Below, piece after piece: positions 16,385 through 22,709 of a stretch of DNA of 30,309 nucleotides. The translations under genes and the position numbers were made by a program. The stretch's first letter is position 1. Each line of letters begins with the position of its first letter. This DNA comes from Syntrophus sp964555065 (GTDB taxonomy: Bacteria > Desulfobacterota > Syntrophia > Syntrophales > Syntrophaceae). Below the pieces are notes generated by a model that saw nothing but the letters and a program-made list of their open reading frames with translations, searched no databases and was not told the DNA's origin. The stretch spans positions 1-30,309 of the forward strand of contig CAZKRB010000038.1 in NCBI GenBank assembly GCA_964555065.1, written 5' to 3'.

Positions 16385-16610
16385 GTCTCTCCTCCCGGGA
16401 AAAGGGATTCTCCAACGGGGCTGAAAAGCAGCACATGATTACACCGAATCTCCGAAAGTTCAAATCTTTTCTTTTGGCCCGTCCGACTGCCTGGGCAGGG
16501 CAAGCCGGAGGAATTCCCCGGGACCCTTAAGCGGCCGCACCCGCAGGAGCCCGTCATCAGCTGCGAGTTAAGCGGAATGATCAACCTGCTGGCGCTTTGA
16601 AGTAGAGCAT
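16385..16610. other. Non-coding stretch upstream of the helicase
   Basis: This part of the roughly 500-base gap between the helicase and the M48 protease holds no convincing gene. Short open frames here lack a ribosome-binding site and recognisable motifs. It should contain the minus-strand helicase promoter, but I see no clear pair of boxes. Confidence 0.5.
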
Positions 16611-16689
16611 CTGAGTAAGTTCGACAAATTTACTCAATGATAAACCGCCCCAAAGGGGCGTGAAACGCTAATTTATCGAACTTACTCAG
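16611..16689. repeat. 79-bp MITE-like palindromic element
   Basis: Terminal inverted repeats of 20 bases match at 19 positions: 16611-16630 begins CTGAGTAAGTTCGA, and 16670-16689 is its complement with one mismatch. The centre holds a perfect CGCCCC-AAA-GGGGCG hairpin (16646-16660). TTACTCA also recurs inside the left arm (16630-16636), so three copies of this heptamer are present. There is no coding capacity and no obvious target-site duplication. It could be a miniature inverted-repeat element or a bidirectional transcription barrier. Confidence 0.75.
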
Positions 16690-16705
16690 AGGAGCTTAAG
16701 GGGAA

Positions 16706-16728
16706 ATTAACGCATTTATGCCGTTAAT
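16706..16728. repeat. Small AT-rich palindrome
   Basis: ATTAACG (16706-16712) and CGTTAAT (16722-16728) are perfect complements, and the stem continues with CAT/ATG after a single-base bulge. The T and A content suggests an operator or remnant element rather than a terminator. Confidence 0.55.
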
Positions 16729-16737
16729 TCATCGTAT

Positions 16738-16743
16738 TATAAT
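16738..16743 (+). promoter_or_regulatory. TATAAT -10-like box upstream of the M48 protease gene
   Basis: A perfect TATAAT lies 140 bases before the M48 protease ATG. The best -35 at proper spacing is weak, so this is a low-confidence promoter. Confidence 0.25.
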
Positions 16744-16779
16744 TTGAACGGCTTGACCATGACAGTTCCGGCCGTTAAA
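16743..16779. repeat. Inverted repeat upstream of the M48 protease gene
   Basis: TTTGAACGGC (16743-16752) complements GCCGTTAAA (16771-16779) with one unpaired base, around an 18-base loop. It is the third consecutive dyad in this gap. Confidence 0.45.
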
Positions 16780-16882
16780 TTGACTTTATCGCTCCGAACT
16801 GTTAGAGGCATGGCGGTCTCCGCAATCCCTGGAGGGACGGGAAAGGAGCGGCGTTCCTTAAAGGGCGGGAAGGAGCCGAGGG

Positions 16883-18199
16883 ATGATACAGATCAATGCA
16901 TTGCTGGTAGGATTTCTGGCGCTGTTTTTTTGCCGCCTTCTCTTCAGGGAGGGGTTAACCTGGCTTTCTCTCCGGCATCTGCGGCGGCACGGCCACCGGG
17001 TCCCGGAAGTCCTTCAGGGGGAACTGGATGAGGCCACCCTTTCCCGGATGGCGGATTATACGACGGAGGCTTCCCGTTTCGCCTCGCTCGAAGGACTCGT
17101 CGATGATCTCCTGACCCTGGTCGTTCTTTTCAGCGGTCTCCTGCCCTGGCTGGCCGGCCTTCCGGCCGCCCGGCAGCTTTCGTTCGTCCTGTCCGGGCTG
17201 CTCTTCTTCGGGATCCTGGCCCTGGCCGGCGGCGTCATTGCCATCCCATTCAACCTCTACCGCACCTTCGGGATTGAAAAACGATACGGCTTCAATACCA
17301 TGACCTTCCAGTTGTGGGTGGTGGACCTCCTGAAAAACCTGGCAGTTTCCGCGATTCTCTTCGGCCTGCTGGGGGGAGCCTTTCTCGCCCTGCTCGCCTC
17401 CGCCCCGGAGTCCTGGTGGTTCTGGTCCTGGCTGCTCTTCGCCGGCTTTCAGCTGTTGATGCTCTGGCTCTACCCCGTGGTCATCGCGCCCCTATTCAAC
17501 CGGTACGAACCGATCCGGGACGAGGCGCTCAAGGAAGCCGTCATGGCACTGGCGAAGCGGGCCGGGCTGGCGGTAGCGGGGATTTATCAGGTGGATGAAG
17601 GGAAACGGAGCCGCCATACCAACGCCTATTTTACCGGCCTGGGAAAAACCCGGCGGATTGTCCTTTACGACACCCTCCTGGCGTCCCATACCCGGGACGA
17701 AATCCTGGCCATTCTGGCCCATGAAATCGGGCACTGGAAAAAGCGGCACATTCTCAAGCAGCTCATCTTCCTGGAGCTGATCTCCCTGGGCCTCCTGTAC
17801 TTTTTCTCTCTCCTGCTGCACTGGCCCCTCCTCTATGTCACCTTCGGCTTCCCGGAGCCCGTAACGTACGCCGGGCTGCTGCTCATCGGAATCCTGGCGG
17901 GGCCCCTTTTCTTTTTTCTGAAGCCCTTCAGCTCCGCCGCGCTGCGCCGGTTCGAACGGCAGGCGGACGACTACAGCCGGCGCCTCCTGGGGACGCCGGC
18001 GCCCCTCGTTTCCGCCCTGAAGCGCCTGGCCGGGGACAATCTCGCCAACCTCTTCCCCCATCCCCTTGCCGTGAAATTCTATTACTCCCACCCGCCCCTG
18101 CTGGAGCGCATCGGCCGCCTGCTGGAACTCCGGGATGATGCCGCTGGCCGTCAGGATATTCGAGAGCAAAAGCAGGATGCTCCCCGATCTTCTCTCTGA
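16883..18199 (+). CDS. M48-family membrane metalloprotease (Ste24/CAAX-protease-like)
   Basis: The 438-residue protein has about seven hydrophobic segments and the zinc motif HEIGH at residues 280-284, with the third ligand likely E358 in FERQADDYS. The long N-terminal membrane part and the RSRHTNAYFTGLGKTRRIVLYDTLL segment before the HExxH are typical of Ste24-like M48 proteases. In bacteria these enzymes are thought to take part in membrane-protein quality control; prenyl processing is not expected. Its substrate is unknown. AAGGAG lies about 7 bases before the ATG. It is the first plus-strand gene after a long palindrome-rich gap. Confidence 0.93.
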   Translation: MIQINALLVGFLALFFCRLLFREGLTWLSLRHLRRHGHRVPEVLQGELDEATLSRMADYTTEASRFASLEGLVDDLLTLVVLFSGLLPWLAGLPAARQLSFVLSGLLFFGILALAGGVIAIPFNLYRTFGIEKRYGFNTMTFQLWVVDLLKNLAVSAILFGLLGGAFLALLASAPESWWFWSWLLFAGFQLLMLWLYPVVIAPLFNRYEPIRDEALKEAVMALAKRAGLAVAGIYQVDEGKRSRHTNAYFTGLGKTRRIVLYDTLLASHTRDEILAILAHEIGHWKKRHILKQLIFLELISLGLLYFFSLLLHWPLLYVTFGFPEPVTYAGLLLIGILAGPLFFFLKPFSSAALRRFERQADDYSRRLLGTPAPLVSALKRLAGDNLANLFPHPLAVKFYYSHPPLLERIGRLLELRDDAAGRQDIREQKQDAPRSSL

Positions 18200-18236
18200 G
18201 TCCCGGGGGCCGCGAAGGGGGGAGATCTTCAGAAAC

Positions 18237-18265
18237 TTGATTTTCGGCGGGAAATGATTTATATA
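18237..18265 (+). promoter_or_regulatory. Candidate promoter for the FmdB-type gene
   Basis: TTGATT (18237-18242) and TATATA (18260-18265) are 17 bases apart in an AT-rich stretch and would give a leader of about 90 bases before the ATG at 18365. Confidence 0.4.
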
Positions 18266-18364
18266 AAAATAAATCCAAGTGATTGATTATTATCATCATT
18301 CGTTGTGCCGATTTTAGGCATGAAGGATAGCCGGGATAGTGATTCTTTTACGTGAGGGAAAGGG

Positions 18365-18859
18365 ATGCCCATTTACGAATTTTACTGCGATCAGTGCAAT
18401 ACGGTTTACAGCTTTTTTTCCCGGACGGTCAATACGGACAAGATTCCCCTCTGTCCGGCCTGCAAAACGGTCCCACTGAAACGGCAGATGTCCCTCTTCG
18501 CCAAGATAACCCGGGGACGGGAGGAACCGTCGGATGAGGGCATGCCCCCGGTGGACGAAAGCCGGATGGAAAAGGCCATGACCATGCTCGCCGGAGAAAT
18601 GGAGGGAATCGACGAGGAGGACCCCCGCCAAGCGGTCCGCCTGATGCGGAAACTGTCCGACCTGACGGGACTGCAGCTGGGCGCGGGGATGGAGGAAGCC
18701 TTGAGCCGCATGGAGCAAGGTGAGGATCCCGAGCAGATTGAACAGGAAATGGGGGACCTCCTGGAGTCGGAGGAACCCTTCGTGCTGGGGCAGAAAACGT
18801 CGAGAGGAACTCGCCGTCCTTCGCCGCCCCGGATCGATGAAACGCTTTACGAGCTGTAG
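18365..18859 (+). CDS. FmdB-type zinc-ribbon protein with long acidic extension
   Basis: The first 45 residues form an FmdB/CxxC zinc ribbon: MPIYEFYC opening and Cys pairs C8-C11 and C30-C33. The family function is not well defined; a regulatory or accessory role is usually suggested. Typical members have about 70-110 residues, whereas this has 164. The extra part is acidic and largely helical, with several Met and Glu-rich segments (about 60-145), and ends in a basic then acidic tail. AGGGAAAGGG lies just before the ATG. It stands apart from its neighbours with its own candidate promoter. Confidence 0.85.
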   Translation: MPIYEFYCDQCNTVYSFFSRTVNTDKIPLCPACKTVPLKRQMSLFAKITRGREEPSDEGMPPVDESRMEKAMTMLAGEMEGIDEEDPRQAVRLMRKLSDLTGLQLGAGMEEALSRMEQGEDPEQIEQEMGDLLESEEPFVLGQKTSRGTRRPSPPRIDETLYEL

Positions 18860-18952
18860 TTCCCTTTAAACACAAGATGATAACTCGGACTTTTCCGTCA
18901 GCGATGATCAGGCAGGCCCGATTTTTTCCGGATTTCCAGAGGGTCGTCGGCT

Positions 18953-19102
18953 TTGAGAATCTGCATGTTCACGAATACCTACCTGCCCATGATCGGCGGG
19001 GGTTCCCGGTCCGTCCTGACCCTTGCGGAAGATCTGCAGGCCAGGGGCCATCCGGTCCTCATTGTCGCCCCCACTTATGCCGGCCACCCTGCAGACCCTT
19101 AA
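18953..19102 (+). pseudogene. N-terminal remnant of a GT4-family glycosyltransferase
   Basis: From a TTG at 18953 the frame reads RICMFTNTYLP, a GGG loop, RSVLTLAEDLQARGHPV, then LIVAPTY. This is the characteristic start of glycosyltransferase family 4 proteins (first Rossmann strand, glycine loop and second strand). The frame stops at TAA (19100-19102) after about 49 residues, while intact enzymes have about 350-400. No downstream catalytic part is present before the convergent EamA gene ends at 19167. A one-base shift gives a further short Glu-rich stretch before another stop, consistent with decay. A ribosome-binding-like GAGGG lies upstream. I read it as the stump of a gene whose 3' part was deleted. 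Confidence 0.7.
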
Positions 19103-19166
19103 ACAGGAGGAGTTTGAAAGCCCGAACTGATCTTCCCTCCACAACGGATGCCTCCTTCCGGAATCC

Positions 19167-20042
19167 TCAACCGAACAGGCCGATCAGCAAAGCTCCGGCC
19201 ACCATGAGCAGGGCCCCCGTCAGCCGCTCCGCAATCTTTTCCTCCCGGAACCACCAGGCGCCGTAAAGCACACCGATAATCAGGCTGGTCCGCTTCAAGG
19301 CGATCATGTATGCCGCCTGGGTCAAGGAAATGGCCAGCATGTGACTGAAAATCGTCACGGCCACGGTCGCCCCCAGGGCCAGAGCCATTCCCGGAAACCC
19401 CGTCCGCAGAACCCGCCCCGGCCTTTTCCCGGTAAAGGCCAGACCGGCGAACATCACGGCCGTCAGGATCAGGTAGTAGACAATGCCGAAATAACCGGGA
19501 CTGGAGTGGAGAATCGCCAGCTTCCCCAGGGTGGACGTAAAGGCATAGATAAAGGAAACCAGCAGCATCAACCGGGAGCCCGGCTCCCGGAGAGCGGCCA
19601 GCAGCGGCTGCAAAGCCCCCTGTTTGCGGGAGGAAAGGTTCAGGCAGTAAGAGCCGGCGATGATCAGAAAGATCCCGCCCAAGCCTGCCCCGCTTAGGGT
19701 TTCCCCCAGGATCAGCCATCCCGTCAGGATGATGAAACCGGGGGTGAAGGCCAGAAAAGGCAGCGACAGGGAAAGGGGGGAAACTTTGAGGGCCTTCATG
19801 TAGCAGAGAAGGGCCAGCACCTCCAGGGGGAGAGCGCCCAGCACACAGGTCCAGAAAACCGCATCCGTATGGACCGGCGGCACGAAGAGGGAAGCGGCCA
19901 GCAGCCAGGGAACCGTGTAAACCAGGCGGATCAGCCCCATCTCATAAGCGGGACGACCGCTGAAGAATCGCTTGGTCAGGGCATCGGAGGTTGCCAGGCC
20001 CGCGGCGGCCAGCAGCGAAAGGAAAAAACTTAAAACGGGCAT
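19167..20042 (-). CDS. EamA/DMT-family transporter
   Basis: The 291-residue, very hydrophobic protein has about ten membrane helices arranged as two five-helix halves, the layout of the drug/metabolite transporter superfamily. The first half includes a TSDALTKRFF segment after helix 1 and an FTPGFIILTGWLILGETLSGAGLGGIFLIIAGSY-like region in which PGF and GE residues match EamA repeats. The second half has the corresponding LKRTSLIIGVLYGAWWFREEK region. Substrates in this family range from amino acids to nucleotides and metabolites and cannot be told from sequence. It is the only gene of its strand in this part, and its 3' end faces the glycosyltransferase remnant. Confidence 0.9.
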   Translation of the reverse strand: MPVLSFFLSLLAAAGLATSDALTKRFFSGRPAYEMGLIRLVYTVPWLLAASLFVPPVHTDAVFWTCVLGALPLEVLALLCYMKALKVSPLSLSLPFLAFTPGFIILTGWLILGETLSGAGLGGIFLIIAGSYCLNLSSRKQGALQPLLAALREPGSRLMLLVSFIYAFTSTLGKLAILHSSPGYFGIVYYLILTAVMFAGLAFTGKRPGRVLRTGFPGMALALGATVAVTIFSHMLAISLTQAAYMIALKRTSLIIGVLYGAWWFREEKIAERLTGALLMVAGALLIGLFG

Positions 20043-20171
20043 GAGACGGCCCCCACACTCTTTCTCGTTTCTCTCATCCCTCTACTCCTTATTCCCTGGT
20101 TTGTCGAGGTCCCCGCGCCCCTGTGTCCCGGGATCCGGTTTCTGATGCAGTTCCTCAGCGCCTGCGGGTCC

Positions 20172-20264
20172 AGTCCGGAATCCGCAAGAGAGGATATCGA
20201 TGACGGGACCCGGCGGGCGCAGATCTTGCGTCGCAAGGCACTCCGGAGGGATTCAGACCGGACT
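20172..20264. repeat. Interrupted inverted repeat in the leader of the PilZ-kinase gene
   Basis: AGTCCGGAATCC (20172-20183) complements GGATT (20249-20253) plus CCGGACT (20258-20264), with CAGA unpaired between them. It encloses a small CTTGC-GTC-GCAAG hairpin (20225-20237). It lies in the roughly 330-base gap between the divergent EamA and kinase genes, which otherwise shows no gene. Confidence 0.45.
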
Positions 20265-20370
20265 GCACAGCCGCTCAAGCCATGCGGAAAAATCCGTCTT
20301 TTGCCCTGCATGACTTCATCAGACCAGAAACGGCAAGGTCTCAAGTCCGTTGACGCACCGCCGATACCCG

Positions 20371-22185
20371 ATGGAAACCCCAATGCCAAGCCCCATGGAC
20401 AGCCAACATCACATCCTCCTGATCAACCGGGACCGGAAACTCCTGGCGACATTGGGCCAATCGCTCCTGGATGCGGGATTTCCGGTGCTTACCGCCTCCA
20501 CGATGATCGGCGCCTTGAGCCTGCTCTCCGGCAGTCATGTGCACCTCATCATCTGCGACAGCGAACTGGAGGATTTCAGCGGCACGGAGTTTCTGAGGTA
20601 TCTCAAAAACAGCCCCCTCTTAAGGAAAATTCCCTTTGTCTTTTACGTCCCGGTTCATGATCAGGGGAATGCCGGCAGGGCTTTTGAGATGGGGGCGGCC
20701 GATTTCATCGTCTATACCCGTGGAGGGGAGAACTCGAAGATTTTAAAGGAGCGCCTCAGTAAAATGCTTGCCTTCAAGGCGGGCGGGGGAAGGGTGCAGG
20801 CATCACCCTCGGAAGGGCGCCAGGCTGCCGCCTCCTCGGGGCCGGGGATGCGAGAGCGCAGGTTCGCCGAACGGGTGATTCTGAAAGACGTCGTGAACAT
20901 TGAAGTATCCCGCGATGCCATTCTCTGGCTCCCCTGCCGCATTGTGAACCTCAGCGAGCAGGGATTGCTGATCGAGACCTCCCTGCTCGGCAGACTCGGC
21001 ATGCTGCTCTACCTCAGAGCGCCGCTGCCCGCCTGCGGAAAGGGCGTGGTGGAAGGTCGCATCAAGCACATTTCGATGAGCAAGCATTGCCTTTCGGCTG
21101 AGATCGGAATCCGGGTAGAACCCTCCATCGCCTGGATCGAAATCTACGACGACCTGACCCGGCGGAACGAAAGGGGGGGGAAGCCTGCGGCGGCAAGCTC
21201 TCCCGCACCGGGCAAAGGGCGTGCCCCAGACAGCGGGGGGAAAATCGACGCCGCCATGGCAGCGGGCAGGACGGACAAGGCCAAGCCGCCGGTCGCATTC
21301 CCGCTCCGTCGGGGCAGCGATTCCCGGGGGGAAAAGGCGCTGGAAATCAAGTTTTACCGCAGTCTTGTGGGGAAGCAGCTGGGCAATTACAAAGCGGTTT
21401 CCTTTATCGGCGCCGGCGGTATGGGAGGCGTTTTCAAAGGGTGGGACATCAGCCTGGAGCGCAACGTAGCCCTGAAAGTCATCTCCTACAATCTTTCCTC
21501 GATTCCATCGTACCGAGAAATGTTCATCAGGGAGGCACGGCTCGTTTCCCGGTTAACCCACCCCAACATCGCGCAGATCTATTACATCGACCAGATGGAC
21601 GACGTTCTCTACTTTGCCATGGAACTGATCGGGGGCGGCACACTGGCCGATGTGATCACGGATAGCAACCCTCTCCATGCCGCCAGGGGTCTGGAATACT
21701 TCATCACCGTCTGCCGGACGCTCGATTTTGTCAGCGGAAAGAACATCGTCCATCGAGACCTCAAACCCGCCAATATCATGATCGACGATCAAGGCGCCCT
21801 GAAGGTCGTGGACTTCGGGGTTGCCGTCGTCAACAGCGGCGCCGATAGAGGGGAAAAATCCGAAGGCCTGGTGGGTTCTCCCCTTTATGCCTCCCCGGAA
21901 TGCATCATGGGCCGGCCCCTGGACTGCCGCAGTGACATCTACTCTCTGGGGGCCACGTTTTATCACGTTTTTGCCGGCGTCCCCCCCTTCGAAGGAGAGC
22001 CTGTTGAAGCCATCCTTTACAAACACCTCAACGAAGACCTTGTTCCCTTAAACAGGATCAATCCCATCCTTTCCGGCGACCTGTCCCGCATCATCGGAAA
22101 AATGATGGCCAAGAACCCCGGGGAGCGATACCAGGACTACCAGGACCTCATCGTCGACCTGATGGTGCTGATGCGCCACCCCTGA
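20371..22185 (+). CDS. Receiver-PilZ-Ser/Thr protein kinase fusion
   Basis: The 604-residue protein has three modules. A receiver-like domain (about 13-135) keeps the phosphoacceptor D63 (IICDSELEDFSG), but the first-strand acidic pair is Asn-Arg-Asp and the usual Lys-Pro is missing. A PilZ domain (about 160-265) has the arginine motif RERRFAER and NLSEQG, a D/NxSxxG-type c-di-GMP motif. After a low-complexity linker, a Hanks-type kinase (about 340-600) shows GAGGMGGV, K369, HRDLKPAN with D463, DFG at D481 and an APE-like SPE segment. All catalytic residues are present and no membrane segment is seen. The start is uncertain: TTG 20350 and ATG 20371, 20383 and 20395 all lack a clear ribosome-binding site. 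Confidence 0.9.
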   Translation: METPMPSPMDSQHHILLINRDRKLLATLGQSLLDAGFPVLTASTMIGALSLLSGSHVHLIICDSELEDFSGTEFLRYLKNSPLLRKIPFVFYVPVHDQGNAGRAFEMGAADFIVYTRGGENSKILKERLSKMLAFKAGGGRVQASPSEGRQAAASSGPGMRERRFAERVILKDVVNIEVSRDAILWLPCRIVNLSEQGLLIETSLLGRLGMLLYLRAPLPACGKGVVEGRIKHISMSKHCLSAEIGIRVEPSIAWIEIYDDLTRRNERGGKPAAASSPAPGKGRAPDSGGKIDAAMAAGRTDKAKPPVAFPLRRGSDSRGEKALEIKFYRSLVGKQLGNYKAVSFIGAGGMGGVFKGWDISLERNVALKVISYNLSSIPSYREMFIREARLVSRLTHPNIAQIYYIDQMDDVLYFAMELIGGGTLADVITDSNPLHAARGLEYFITVCRTLDFVSGKNIVHRDLKPANIMIDDQGALKVVDFGVAVVNSGADRGEKSEGLVGSPLYASPECIMGRPLDCRSDIYSLGATFYHVFAGVPPFEGEPVEAILYKHLNEDLVPLNRINPILSGDLSRIIGKMMAKNPGERYQDYQDLIVDLMVLMRHP

Positions 22186-22505
22186 GGCAGACTTCCACCC
22201 CGCTTCCCGATTTCCTGCTGCTTCTCACCGACCGCCCTCCAAGGCGCCTTCCTTAGTTTATAGCAGTCCTTCCCCCTGGGAAGGCTTACGGATCGGTACG
22301 GATGGGGCATATTTTGCATGATTGATGCATAGGGCAGGGAACCAGGAAAAGCCACTCGCTCCGGCAAAGGCCGGCAACGGTTTCCGCCCTCGGGAATCGA
22401 TGATGTTGCCGGGCGGAGAATCGCCCTCGCCGAGTCTTGGCCCGCGGATCGGCATCACCTGAAATTGCCCATCCCCGCAATCCCGCTGAGTGATGGGCGT
22501 TCCGT
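22186..22505. other. Intergenic stretch between the two kinase genes
   Basis: No convincing gene is seen. CCTTCCC-CCT-GGGAAGG (22268-22284) is a perfect 7-bp hairpin 83 bases past the PilZ-kinase stop, and a TGCAT/ATGCA dyad lies near 22316. The hairpin has no T-run, so it is only a possible processing or termination structure. Confidence 0.45.
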
Positions 22506-22709
22506 TTGGAAAAAGAAGGGGAACCGGTTGATTTGCGTCGACTTTTTGACATGCGGTTTGCAGAAATCCAATTTACCGACTTTTTTGAAATCTTCACCAT
22601 GATGCCGCCAGAGGGCTTCCCGGTCATGCCGACCCCCCCGCCGGCATGCTGCCCGGAGGGGACGGTTCCTGAAGGCAGCCGCCGGGGCGGGGATCGAGTC
22701 GCATCATGA
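22506..22709 (+). CDS. Possible 67-residue protein overlapping the CHASE2-kinase start by ATGA
   Basis: This open frame begins at TTG, and its TGA stop overlaps the kinase ATG as ATGA, a pattern typical of translational coupling. The N-terminal half (RRLFDMRFAEIQFTDFFEIF) looks amphipathic, and the C-terminal half is Pro/Gly-rich and unstructured. There is no clear ribosome-binding site and I recognise no family. The candidate promoter at 22546-22574 would lie inside it, so both cannot easily be right. I regard it as weakly supported. Confidence 0.25.
   Translation: MEKEGEPVDLRRLFDMRFAEIQFTDFFEIFTMMPPEGFPVMPTPPPACCPEGTVPEGSRRGGDRVAS
22546..22574 (+). promoter_or_regulatory. Candidate promoter for the CHASE2-kinase operon
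   Basis: A perfect -35 TTGACA (22546-22551) is followed after 17 bases by CAATTT (22569-22574), a poor -10. Transcription would start about 125 bases before the kinase ATG. Confidence 0.3.

Noticed and set aside
14832..16424. A 530-codon open frame on the plus strand
   Set aside because: Antisense shadow of the DEAD-box helicase, which carries every family motif in order.
22286..22627. A 113-codon minus-strand frame in the gap between the kinase genes
   Set aside because: Basic, low-complexity product with no motif or ribosome-binding site.
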